The notes under the pieces were generated by a model. It was not told the origin of the DNA. It saw only the letters and a list, made by a program, of their open reading frames with translations, and ran no database searches. DNA of 52,273 bases from contig ADNK01000180.1 of NCBI GenBank assembly GCA_000320545.1, forward strand, positions 1-52,273, written 5' to 3'. Source of the DNA: Bigelowiella natans CCMP2755. Taxonomy: Eukaryota > Cercozoa > Chlorarachniophyceae. A program made the position numbers and the translations under genes. How positions within the stretch are numbered: position 1 is the stretch's first letter; the number at the start of each line of letters is the position of its first letter. Positions 37,720 to 49,466 of this stretch are shown one piece after another.

Positions 37720-40238
37720 CCCCTCCCCCTCTTCATGCAACTTGGTTCACTTGCCCACGTAACAGGTACGCGACTTTGAAATTCGGCCTGTCGATAGATG
37801 ATGGGGAGCGTTTGCCATTTCTTGACAAGAAACTAGCCCCGAAGCGGTCCATTGTGAACCTAAAGTTTGACGTATTGGTCACTAGTCCAGACAACGTCCT
37901 TCGTGATATTCGTTCTCTGCATTCGCTTCGGTGGAAAGGCGTCGTATTATACGATGATATTGGCTTACGCTCCATAAGTAAGGAGGAACAATTATGTATT
38001 CTTCTTCTTCTTCTTCTTCTTCTTCTTCTTTTGACTTGGTGGTGTTAAGTTATCACTTATATAATCGTTTCGTAATGCCAATTTTAGATAAAATGATATA
38101 ATCGTTTTGTGATGCCAATTCTAGATAAAATGGGGACTCAGTTGTTCGAGTCTCTCAGTGTGTTGGTGCCTAGCCCCAACCGCCGAATACTGGTATTAAG
38201 GGAGAAACACCTCGACCATGTTCAAGCAAGCCATATGGAGAGGGAGGTCGTTCTACGATTCCTTAATGCTTTTGAGATTATGCCAGTTTTCCTCGGAAAT
38301 GCTATAAGGGTGGCACCTTTTCATGAAGAAAGGTGGTCAATCTGTTACTATCTGATACTACTGACGCTTCTAAGACTATTCGATTCACAATATAAAAGTC
38401 GGGATGATATATTAGATGACCCCTTCTGGCCTGCTCCTCTTCCCTTTCTTCTTTGTTTTTCTCTGGGTGTATCTCTTCCGTTACCTCCTTCTTCTTCTTC
38501 TTCTTCTTCTTCTTCTTCTTCTTCGTCTTCTTCATTCTCAGGTACGTGATCCCGATGCTAAAAGAAGAGAAAGAAACTATGTTGAAAGCCATTGAGGGGG
38601 AGAAACCGTTACTGCACGAGAGCTCGCAGCCTGATGAAGAGTACCTACGTATCATAGCCCAGAAACTCATTAATGCATGGGCTTCTCCTCCTTTCCTACT
38701 CGATAATTCTGCTGCTACTACTACTACTACTACTGCTGCTGCTACTTCCGCACAACAAGGAGGAGGAGGCGGAGGAGGAGAACCCGCAAACACAGTAGCA
38801 GTGGTAAATGAGAGCGGGAAGATACGATTTCTTAACACATTACTTAAGAAGGCTCTTGGGCAGAAGAGTAACCAACGAAATCGGCAAAGTCGTGCCGTTA
38901 TTTTAGCACATTCTCCACAAGTCTTGGATACTGTACAAAGGGCACTTGAGTACCTGTCTTGGGAGCCGATTCGATATGGAGGGGAGGCGCAGTCGGAAAC
39001 ACACAGCAGAGAGGTAGTAGCATATTGCTCTCTCTCTCATTGTGTTTTTTGTATGTGGTGAAGGCTTAAGAAAATAAGATTTGGGGAAAAATAATTAGGA
39101 CGATCATCATCATCATCATCATCATCATGGATGATATTTATTTTTATTATTCTTACATCAGTAACTCTCTTCCCATTTCGAAGTGCTTAGAATATTTTTT
39201 ATGTTTATTTGCGTGGGAACAATAGGCGGCAATTGAGCGGTTTAATGAATGGTGTGACACCACCACCACCACCACCACCAGCAGCAGCAGCAGCAGAACC
39301 AGTAGTAGTTCCAAAGGAGAGTGGCCGCTTTGCTTCCTTCTCACTGCAAAAGAAGCAAATTCGGGAAATATTGCACTGAAGTAACAACATCAACACAGAA
39401 TCTTGACCATGATAACGTGTAGAGTTGTTTTGAATTGCATTTCTGAATATTTATTTCGAATAAATATAATGTTGTGACTTCTCTGCTGTAACATCTGAAT
39501 CATAATCCTTTTTGTGCTTGTACTGTTGTACTGTTGTATAAAAATATGTTTGGTAACCAACGTATCGAAGGATGGATCCAGAGTTTGATGTGGGAATTCT
39601 TGTCGATTCTGATCTCGCTAACCCGCATAGAGATCTTGAGTCCATACTAAACCTAATAATCTTCCCGTCACAGCAGCAAGCACTTGCCTCTTTTTCGCCT
39701 ACTACTACTACTACTACTACTACTTCTTCTTCTTCTACAACCACTACTGCAGTATCGACGTCATTCTCCTCCCATCACCAAACATCTGCGGAGATGACTA
39801 AGAAGCAGCCATCAAAGAAGCCGCCGCAGCTGCCATTCAAAGTTCATCGAATGATCAATTTTCTCTCATTTGAGCACCATTTCTTGCTGATGTCATCGTT
39901 GGCGCAGTCAGGCAGTATATTCACGCTGTCTGGTTTCAACTTCACGCGACTTCATTTCCTGAATGCAATCTCAAGGGGTGTCCAGAGTCTTTACCAGATT
40001 CCGCAGCTGGTTCGCATCGTTGATAATTATGAAGCCATGCTCAAGTTCGCTAAAGGGGGGCATGTGCAACCAGAATCTCAAGACTGCAAGGGGCTCAACA
40101 CCTCGGAACTTGGCGACGAATTCTGGCAGAAGCTCCAAGGAATTATGGAAGTTAAGTATCAGGAGGAGGAGGAAGAGGGGGAGGGAGATGAAAAAGAGAA
40201 GAAGGAGGCGATGATGGAAAAAATGATGAAATCATCGG

Positions 40239-40270
<32 letters not shown>

Positions 40271-40841
40271 GGTCGGATTACTACTACTACTACTGCTGGT
40301 ACTACTACTAGTACAGCCCAAGTCGATGAGGATAAAAACAAGGTTGCAATGATGGATACGGCTACGGCATGTTCTCTTGACGTGACGGCGAGTGCAGAAG
40401 CTACTACTGCAACCACCACGTCTTCGCAAGCCAAACGAAAGCGCGATGCAATAGAATCGGAATCTCGAAACAACAATGCGGTGTATGGTAACGGTGAGAA
40501 GGACGATGATGCTCAAAGTAGCAAGAAACGTAAAAAAGGCGACATGGTACCCCCCCAGCATCATACGCAACATCCTACGCAGCATCAAGAGGAAGAAGAC
40601 GACGATGCAACCAGCAGTGATGAAAGTCATTCCGCCATGAATGGTGGTAGTAGCAGCAAAGAGGAGGTGAAAATTGGTAACTTGGTGACGGATATTGTTC
40701 ACGAGTGGGGTGCAGATGCTGTATCGTTCTTCATTAATATGCTAGGCATTCCACAAACTGGTCAATTAACACTAACAACCAAAAGTTGTCAATATGATGT
40801 TACATAAATTTTGCAACGGGCGGCTCTGTCTCTTGCTCTCG

Positions 40842-40889
<48 letters not shown>

Positions 40890-41280
40890 AATAGACGCAC
40901 AACACTCACTCAAATCCATGTTATTATATCAGCGATCTCATTGAGGCAAAATGGAATCACGGGATCCGAGCTTCTATCATTCACTGACGAAGAAAAGCTG
41001 AAGGAGTACGACATTAAGCACCAAGCGGAACGGTATGATAAATCACATGCAGAGTTGGGTTCTATTTTCTGACAGATATGATGTGATTATTCCTTTAAGG
41101 ATGGTTTTGGTGTCGGCCGTGAATCATCTTCGAAAGCCTTGCAACACGTGGACTGTGGATTTGCTCGCTCCAACTCTGAAAAACGTAGATTATTTGCTCA
41201 ATTCCGACAGTTGCAACGTAGATGGGGCTGAAGCTGAGATTGATGATGGCGATAGCACAGACTGTTCTGAACCCAAGTAA
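36328..41280 (+). CDS. Chromodomain/SNF2-like protein with decayed helicase motifs and C-terminal SAM domain
   Basis: Eight exons, 1246 codons plus stop: 36328-37532, 37766-37995, 38125-38332, 38542-39013, 39226-39380, 39571-40760, 40933-41032, 41100-41280. Two chromodomain-like segments (~85-172; ~205-245, with SFLIKWRHLPYDQATWEPSS) precede a CHD-type SNF2 region. The fold is traceable: RPFLVVVPSPAVEFWVDEI, FDVLVTSPDNVLRDI, SGKIRFLNTLLKKAL, WPLCFLLTAKEANSGNIALK, FDVGILVDSDLANPHRDLES. The catalytic motifs are not: Walker A is reduced to RTGKSGS, DEAH is replaced by YDDI, the LTGTP motif reads LVLREK, and the motif VI arginines are missing (LESILNLII). Long poly-Thr, poly-Gln and acidic inserts follow. 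The C-terminus resembles a SAM domain (WGADAVSFFINMLGIPQ, NGITGSELLSFTDEEKLKEY). I infer a non-catalytic chromatin scaffold derived from a CHD remodeler, reminiscent of plant MOM1, which also keeps a partial SNF2 domain. Orthology is unproven. Confidence 0.8.
37581..37712. repeat. 50-bp tandem duplication plus (CT)n tract in intron 1
   Basis: A unit beginning with CCTAGTTCGTACTCTCTCTG occurs at about 37584 and 37634, each copy running into (CT)n. A long CT microsatellite follows at about 37667-37712, before the acceptor at 37765. Confidence 0.9.
38059..38132. repeat. 37-bp tandem duplication containing the 3' splice site
   Basis: Copy 1 (38059-38095) and copy 2 (38096-38132) differ at only a few bases. 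Each contains CCAATTYTAG followed by ATAAAATG. The modelled exon begins at 38125 after the second TAG; the first TAG is an equivalent acceptor, so use of either is possible. Confidence 0.92.
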
Positions 41281-42515
41281 TGAAAAGATAATAAGCAAAG
41301 TGGGTGAATGCCATGTAAGTACTTGAATTATTTTATAATTTGTTATAAACAATGTCCCAAATGATGCGTCTATACGTCTAATAAACATGTCTAGCTGCCA
41401 TCATCGCTAAGATTACGTGTTATAGATGGCATGTATGCGTGAAATCCATGCATACATGTACAGAAGGATGTTGGCACAGTTGTGCCCGCACGCTAGCGCT
41501 ACGATACGCGCATGTGCGCAGCATGGCAATGCTAGAATAATGGTGGACACATGCAGCTAGACAGGTGTGCAATATGTGATTACCCATGCACAAACATATC
41601 TAGATGATGCTCTAGCATCGCATGTTGTTGCGCGCAGGGTATGTGTACGTATGCTCTAGCGCTAGCTAGCTAGCATGCACTAGCTAGTGGCGCATGCGAT
41701 TTTGGTAACATCATGCGGAGACGTGCACAGAAACAAAGCAATCGTGATAACTACTAGCAGATGAATGCATGACAATGAACGTAACGTAAGTGTGCACAAC
41801 GCCGTGTTCACATGCTCTAGCTAGCTAGACATGCGATGTGCCACTTCTACACACTCGCTAGTTTGTGCTAGTGTTGTGCGTGACAGCCGACAATTGGTGT
41901 GGCGTGTGCAAGCGCATCGTACATTACAGCTATCTAGCCATGAGCGTAGTCGCATGACTATAATACTATCATGCATGTGCACTGTGCCATGTTCGATCCA
42001 AGCGTTACGCGTAGCGCAATGAGCACTACTATAACTAGCCGGGCTACTACTGCTAGAGCATGCTAGCTAGCATGCCGCAAACTTTGCGCTGCACCTCATG
42101 TTTCAACAGGTTGTTCATCAACATTTGCTTATTGCCATGCTAGCATGGCTAGATGGAAAGGCCATTCCATTTTAGATTTGCAATCCGCCACATTTCGCGA
42201 CAGCTGCAAGAAGTCGACAGAAAATGCTTGGCCGTCAGCATTCTTCAGACGACAGGCTAGTTGGCTCGGATGGACGAGGAAACTAAGAGTGTTGAGCCTA
42301 CTCCAAGTATTCTATACTTACTAATACGAATTTATACATGCAAGAATGAGAATGCAGAGCCGTTGCGTTGCGCATGCAGTGGAGGCTGCTGGATCGATTT
42401 GGTAATCTATTCAGTGCGCACCGTACTACATGTCTAATCTTGCTTTATATCTAACCTTGCTTCCAGAACTTTGATTCAGAAATTGAATATTTTAGTCGAA
42501 ACACAATATTTCGTT
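41281..42515. other. Convergent gap with the densest palindromic-word block
   Basis: Tail-to-tail gap between the chromodomain gene (+) and the prolyl hydroxylase (-). From about 41400 to 42440 GCTAGC, CATGCA, TCTAGA and GCGC words are very dense. Perfect palindromes include GCTAGCTAGCTAGC (41661-41674), GCATGCTAGCTAGCATGC (42058-42075, 18 nt) and GCCATGCTAGCATGGC (42134-42149). The last contains the 12-mer CATGCTAGCATG shared with two other gaps. No coding exon is supported. Confidence 0.65.
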
Positions 42516-43771
42516 TCAGTATAGCCACATTGTTATCGCAGCACGTTTTGCCTCAGAAGGTAATACTTCGTGTTCCATGTATTCGCTTAAGAACATTACT
42601 ACCTTATCTGCAGTAGGAGGGATATCTACAAAACACTCCGCAGGTTGACGAACTTTTCCACCATTTCTAGATTTCGATGTTCTCTCATTCACTTCATCTT
42701 TATTATTGGGAACACACTCGTTTCCATTTTTATCCTTATCACTTTCCTTTAACGGTAAATGTATACGCAACTCCCCACCGTCGCCTTCCTGCCACTCTGA
42801 AGTATGGTATTTATTACTTTTTGCTTAGAATTGCATAATCATGGGACATAGTGTATGTGAATCTTTCAGGGGAAGTACCAGGGTTGAGATAGTATAAAAT
42901 CGTGATCCTCCGTTGTGGCCCTCCTCCAGGATATGAGTCTTTGTGACGGACATATCGGGCTCCATTTCCAGGATATACCGCAGCCTGTACAGAAACCTTC
43001 TCGCATTTGAAGTCTATTGCTGAATTCAAATCTAACTTTATATTCTCCAACGCTTTCACGACTTTCCTGATCGCGAGATTCTCCTCATTTGTAGGATTTA
43101 TCCATGTCGTTAAATCGCCCCTGTTGTTGAAATGTTGTAACGTGAACGTCGGCAAACTAAAAGTGGAATAATTTAAATTTCTCATTATGGAGATGTACAC
43201 ATCTTACCTAAGATTCGACTGCTTCCATGAACTCTTGCCCTATATGCTTGAAGATTCAAATTAAGGAGAAATCCAGTGCTTGAGTAAGGAGTACCTTCAT
43301 ACTAGCAGGTTTCAGAATAGATTTTCCCTCAAGTCCAAGGACAGCCTCTCGACATCTTTCCATCTAAACAAGCAGCCATTTATGTAAAGGAGGAGAATGC
43401 ACGGCGAATATGCGTAAACCTTTTGTAGATCACCAAGAAAGCCATTCTTGATTACATATCCATATTCTAGTATGTAAAAAGTCATCAAGAATCCTGCGAG
43501 CATCATCATTAGAAATTATTACTTACTACCATTCAATTTTTCAAGATCTCTTTTCGTCAAAATTTTGAGTTGCTTTTCGTCAAGTTGAGACAATTCAAAA
43601 ATCTAACATTAAAAGAATTATTTATTGCGAGTAAAATTTAAAAAGTATACAAGATTGAACAACTTTCGGAATTTTCTGTGAAGGTGACTGGCTGGAAGCT
43701 GCATCTACTACATCCACATTGAGTGCCGATAGAATCTTAAGCTTCAGATTTGGTGGTAAGGCATCCATCAT
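42516..43771 (-). CDS. EGLN/PHD-type prolyl 4-hydroxylase (2OG-Fe(II) dioxygenase)
   Basis: Seven exons, 304 codons plus stop: 43664-43771, 43530-43602, 43420-43493, 43295-43363, 43208-43239, 42879-43156, 42516-42796, phases consistent. The family hydroxylates prolines using O2 and 2-oxoglutarate; animal members act on HIF and protist members on Skp1. The iron triad is visible as VRHKDSYPGG (His190, Asp192) and YMEHEVLP (His287). Arg296 in AKRAAITMW fits the 2-oxoglutarate-binding arginine. Other family marks are GYVIKNGFLG, NRGDLTTWI, VQAAVYPGNGARYVRH, RRITILYYLNPEWQEGDGG and ADKVVMFLSEY. A ~45-residue hydrophilic insert separates GGELRIHLP from FVDIPP. The N-terminal ~60 residues are not recognised, and the start (MMDALPPNLK) is the least certain point. 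The intron at 43663 has a weak donor (GTTGTT) required by phase. Confidence 0.88.
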
Positions 43772-44213
43772 TCTTGCAAGAAGTGTTATTTGAAAATCTT
43801 TAACTGCTGCAACGATGAAATTTGTCTGTAAATTGCACGTGGCATACTTAAAAATAAGTATTATCGAACTGAAGAAGGTGCCTTTCAATGTTTGAGCGTT
43901 GTATCAAAGTTTGATCTACTGTGCGAGATTGAAGGTCTCCCGTCCTGTCATCAGCGATGATCTTCTTCTTCTTCTTCTTCTTCTTCTTCTCCGTCCTCCC
44001 TTTTCTTTAATTTGTTACAATATTATTAGTAGAGACAAGATAATGTCCATGTCGCAATATCCTTTCGCTTGTTATTTCCTTCTTTTAAATTGCTTAAAGC
44101 TAATGTTCATGTCGCAATATATTTATATAGGCCGTTTCCTTCTCTCCGGAAAATCCCGCAACAGCAACATTAGACTTAGATTTGTTGTCCCGTCCCATTC
44201 TTCTTTCTGCACG
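43772..44213. promoter_or_regulatory. Divergent gap between prolyl hydroxylase and signal peptide peptidase
   Basis: The gap holds both promoters. A (CTT)n tract lies at about 43961-43990. A ~20-nt segment (TAATGTYCATGTCGCAATAT) occurs at 44041 and again at 44101, a 60-bp tandem duplication with the intervening sequence diverged. No palindromic-word block is present. Confidence 0.5.
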
Positions 44214-45938
44214 ATGGCTGAATTCCAACTCGAGGTATACGCGTTACTGCTTCTTGCCACCACCACCGTCGCAACGTGTTGCGTGTACATCCCAGTACCT
44301 TTGCACATGTTAATTGCATCAATGGTGACCATATTCGTTGGAAGTATGGGTGCGCTAAGGGCCTCGGACAAGAAGGTACGGTTGTTAACTGAATTTGTCT
44401 GATGCGCTTGATTGAGGCTTGAGATTTTCGGTTGGTTAGCCTAACATACACTACTACTAACGATTAATATCTGATGGAACTTTAGGTAGTTGAAGATTCG
44501 AAAGTGAGCGCAGCGCTGGGGTCCAAGGATGTCCACAGAATGTCCCGCAGTGACGTGTAATTGTGAAATGATTCGATAACAACTTTACATATGTAACACA
44601 CCACTGGATAGAGAATGTCGAGTTTTGAACGTCATTAACCTTATACGAACATGAATAGGTACGCCTCTCCCATCATAGGGTCTGCTGTCTTGTTTGGGCT
44701 GTACATTGTATACAAGTTTTGTCCTAAGGACTATGTGAATATACTGGTCAAGCTCTACTTCGGTATTTTCGGAGTTTTTAGTATCGGTAATTACCATTTA
44801 CTACTCTTATAGTCGATTAAATGAGAAGAACTGCATCTCACAAAGGCTTATTTCTCTTGAAGGTGAGCAAGTAGGGTTTTTCATCATGAGTTTTTTCATC
44901 GAATCTCAGGCGACAAAGAAGGTAGACAATCAGCCACCATCTTGTAGTAGTAGTAGTAGTAGTAGTAAGAGTAGTAGTAGTAGTAGTACCGCCAGAACAT
45001 CAACTTTTTTTTATATACTACACCTGGAGAATGGCTGCTTGGCTTGTCCAGATAAACTCATCTAGAATGATAATATTTTAGGTGCAGTGGTTACACCGAA
45101 AGCTGCTGTCAATTCCGTACCTTGAAGTAACATGCAACACATTAGTAGTTTGTGCTAAACGATCGAGCGTGGGCATATATGTTTGTGTTGTGTGCCTTGT
45201 ACGTAAGGCAAATGTTGTCGTAATATATACTTACTAAAATTAGACGGATGTTACGGCGCTGGATGCTATAGGCTGTCTTGCTGGGAGTGTACGTTTTCAA
45301 ATTTACGCATTTTGCTAAAAACTAGAGGCACACGCACCAATCAATTATGCATAGGTTATTGGCGGTTGGTATCTACTGAAGAATCATTGGGTAATTTGGC
45401 TAAATTTATCAGAATCATATCACCATGTAAATCCCTCAGCAGCCACCTCATCCTGAAACAGGTTGCCAATAATATCTTTGGGGTGGCTTTCTCACTGCAG
45501 GTATGTATGTATGTATGTATGTATGTATGTATGTAGTGGTAGTGGGAAGAGACTTTACGGAAGAAGACTCTCCACTCTCCATACGTATTTCTTCTCTTCT
45601 TATTGTTCCATCTCATCAAAATTCTATCTAATACTTCTTAGGCCATAAGGATGCTTTCTATTGGAAGTTATTTCAACGGAACCATACTTTTGGTCGTCAT
45701 TTCGTCGTTTGTTTCATCATTTTCTCAATTACAAAAATGTACATATTTAGATGTACATATTTTTCATTGTAGTTTTCCTTTCTCTTTCTTCCTTGATCAT
45801 GTATAGTCTGGTCTATTCGTATACGACATCTTTTGGGTATTCGGAACCGACGTTATGGTTACAGTGGCGAAATCTTTTGACGGACCCATAAAGCTATTAT
45901 TTCCAAGGTGAAGAAAAAGATTAAGAAGAAGAGGAAAG

Positions 45939-45978
<40 letters not shown>

Positions 45979-47248
45979 CCATACAACCGAGCAGTAGTTT
46001 TCGGACAAACACGTTTCTCAAAGAGGGTGATTTGTTTAATTGTAGATGGATTCAGGATGACAAAACAGGCAAATGGATGTCTTCGATTTTGGGACTGGGA
46101 GACATTGTGTTACCAGGAATATTCATTGCATTGCTGTTGAGGTCGTTCCTTTTACTACTACATGCTGCCATTTATGTGGTATCGATGATCACCACATAAT
46201 TGATGCTGTAACAAGATGATTGGAATAACCTGCAGGTTTGACAGATATAGACTGTCAGAGTTGAATCGGTAAGAGATTCACGACTTCAAGCATTTATTTA
46301 TCTTGCTGCTATGTTCTTCTCCACAAGAATATCATCTGACGTTTGATACTACCATGATTGATTTATAGGGTTGGAGGTGGAGAAAAGACCACTCAATGCC
46401 ATCATCGATCATCGTCGGGACTATGGAAGTACGTACGAATAATGAAGAAAATAATACTACTGAGGATAAAAACAGTGTGTGTTTGTCGCAGCTGAATAAG
46501 TCCTGAAATATGGATGATGATGTGGTAGGTATAAATATTTCTGCTGGGCAATGGGGGGCTATGCTCTTGGCCTTGCGATAACCATCGCTGTCATGTAATG
46601 AATTATGCATGGGATTGGTTGCGTAGGTAGTTGATTGATTATGGGCATAATATCATCCATCTTTTGACAGGAATGCATTCAATGCTGCCCAACCAGCATT
46701 ATTGTATCTAGGTAATACTCATAAGAATAACCCATCCAAGCTGAATTTAATGTGGAAGCAACAGCTAGTGATGTTTTTCTCATCATGGGTCGATCATTAC
46801 CAACCCCTGAGAATCCAATCGTGCGTGTTATTATGTGTATGTGTCATCAGTACCATGTTGCATCGGTGCGAGTATTGTGAAGGCAGTCATGGAAGGAGAG
46901 TTGAAGGAGCTGTGAGTCAATTCATACAAGACCATATAACCACAAACACGCACACACACACACACACACAGACAGACACACATAAACACATACATCACGG
47001 TGTATGTGGAGGGATTTAGAGTATCTGGAGGAGGGGTGGGAGGGGAATACATGTGTTGATGTCACACTTAAAAAAAACTGAATACATCCACAAACATTGA
47101 CAATGATAGATGGAATTACGAGGAGAAAGATGAGGGTGATACGGATCCCGGTACTTTGCCTTCATCCTGCATAAAACCCATCACAAACCGATTTCTCAAA
47201 TATTTTTGCTTAATTTATCTCACATCTAACACTCCTTTGGTTTTCTGA
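44214..47248 (+). CDS. HM13: Signal peptide peptidase (intramembrane aspartyl protease)
   Basis: Seventeen exons, 408 codons plus stop: 44214-44375, 44486-44556, 44659-44786, 44863-44921, 45082-45126, 45244-45286, 45355-45364, 45440-45500, 45642-45692, 45807-45907, 46046-46141, 46236-46268, 46369-46428, 46529-46594, 46671-46711, 46851-46911, 47110-47248. SPP cleaves leftover signal peptides in the ER membrane. All family motifs are intact: the substrate-entry region VANNIFGVAFSLQ, catalytic FVYDIFWVFGTDVMVTVAKS (Asp217), GLGDIVLPGIFIALLLR (Asp263) and the QPALLYL motif (337-339). Multiple hydrophobic segments are visible, including MAEFQLEVYALLLLATTTV at the N-terminus. The 10-nt exon at 45355-45364 was placed because phase demands it and the residues (YWR) fit the family; it is the weakest exon. 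The acceptor at 45439/45442 is a CAGCAG pair. Confidence 0.92.
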
Positions 47249-48274
47249 TATGAAAAAAGATTCAGGAAAACAAATTAATTCAGGCAAAGCTCATTCGGAG
47301 TGATGTAAACACACCAAGGGATACACATGGCATGGACAAATGTCACATAATTTCTTTGCAACAAAAGCAAGATACTCTAGTAAATTTCGGCATTATTATC
47401 ATATTTCTTCAGTTTGGCCAGCGTAGCACTGCATGGCACATGCTCAATTTATCTAGTGCATCATGAGGAAGGTTGACACGCACACACACGTTGCTATGCG
47501 CTGGCGCAGCAAATTGAACCACAATGCATAATGAGACACCACGAGCTACTCACCACAATGCAGGCCGCTGCTGTAGCACAACAATATGCTAATCGTGTTG
47601 GCTACGTATGTGTCCAAGGTGCATATGTGTACATGTATGTACCTGTATGCATGCGCACCATCCATTCCCCCTGATGCTCATGCATTGTGCACCTATGTGT
47701 ATGCACATCCAGAAACGTGGTGACATAATGACTGCAGCAACGACCGAGCTCTAGCTAGCCAGTGTTTTCGCTGCGAGTTGACAATGCAATCTTAATGCGC
47801 ATTGTGACAGCATCGCTAACTGTTTACAGCTAGGCAGCAATGTGATCGAATAATGTCACATGTTGTTGCATGTGCTGTTCTGGCTGTGGCAAGCAATCTA
47901 GCAAGGGCAAAGCCTTGCGATTGAGCACAACACTGCGACCATACATGATGAGGCTTCCTCGTCATCAGGCCTTATTTCGAGCTGATTGATGATCGTGTTG
48001 TTGCCGTCTATGGCTACATTCTCACTAAGTAAAGCTGTTTGCGCCATGGAAAAAATACACCCTTTGTCGGCACACATAGCTTTCATACTGCTAGGCATGG
48101 CAACATGAAGCTCTCCATGGTATTTTGCGTGCGAGAGAATTCTTTTAAGGTGAGACATAACTAAAAGCAGAACAAACATACAAACATCGGCCGTACATCA
48201 GTCGCTATTCTATCTAGCAAGAAGAATGGCCATTGTTTCTATGCATGTATACGATATCTCTACTTGAGCTGATT
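47249..48274. other. Convergent gap with palindromic-word block
   Basis: Tail-to-tail gap between signal peptide peptidase (+) and UTP12/WDR3 (-). From about 47400 to 48240 it is rich in TGTGCA, CATGCA, GCTAGC and GCGC words and free of microsatellites. A 93-codon minus-strand frame (47898-48179) has no family match and is not called. Confidence 0.6.
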
Positions 48275-48453
48275 TTAAGCCTTTTTGCGACGTTTCGAGC
48301 TTGCTGCTACCGCTGCTGTTCCCCTACGATCAATCACAAAAAATGGATCACTAGCATTCCTATCTTCGCCGACACCTGATAGAATAATATTTTCAATATG
48401 AGCGAGGTGCTTACGTCAGTGGCTCACTGAAGGCATATTAAATCAATATCTTC

Positions 48454-48510
<57 letters not shown>

Positions 48511-48600
48511 TATATACACTCACATTAATATACATGTGTGTTTATTACATATTTTTGTAAATAGATACACATGTACAAGCATACATACACATACACACAC

Positions 48601-48639
<39 letters not shown>

Positions 48640-49423
48640 AGGTTATTTAAGCAGCCTTTTACCATTTCCCCGCCATTCCATTTTTGAAGAGTCATCTTCA
48701 GTGTAAAAATGCTGTCTCTTCTGTAACTCTCCCGCACCGATTTTGCAACGAAAACCTGTGAAGATTGAACGATAGCAGCTTATAAGATAGAGCGACAATA
48801 CTATCCTTCGTACACTAACACCAAGGAATAGCATGGTTTACCTGCTATCGTCTCTCCAATTTCGTCGCGTTGCCTCCGTACCTTTTTACAAAGTAAATAT
48901 CTTTTTAATTGGTCGAAAATGCATATATTTGTGCTTTCGTGTTTATGAATGGACGTTTACAACCATGGTATTTGATATACTCATGGCTTTTGTCGCTTAC
49001 AATTTTCCTGCTGCTCTTCTACTTCTGTTCCCCATTACCTTCCGACGAATTTGGTTTCGTAAACGCGTCACGCATTCCATCAGCTCACGGGACTTAATAA
49101 TGTTTCAACAAATAATAATAATATGAGAAGCATTAGTACATAAATGAAATTTAGATATGAGTAGAACAATAAAAACAAATGACCTGTGTTATTTGGTCTC
49201 GACGTGTTGCAGCGAGGAAGAGCACAGTCTACACAAATGCGTAGGCAGATCGTTAATTTACGGTCATAATCTATCGAACGAGAACATCTGCATCGAATGC
49301 TACTGACGTACATCACACTACATTTATGCATTAATTATATCTCAACCTGTACAACGGCCTCTGTGTTAAGTTTTTCTTCTAGAATTTCCTCACAAAGCTT
49401 CAATAACATGCCAGCGTATCTGG

Positions 49424-49466
<43 letters not shown>

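Noticed and set aside
37766-39380. Active SNF2 helicase
   Set aside because: The fold is present, but the Walker A, DEAH, LTGTP and motif VI residues needed for ATP hydrolysis are not, so catalytic activity is not claimed.
48275-48755. Alternative frame through the last two WDR3 exons (VFVAKSVRESYRRDS...)
   Set aside because: It is open and could follow exon 49347-49419 directly, but it would skip exons 49184-49228, 49039-49092 and 48842-48881, which match the Utp12 domain in order and keep phase.
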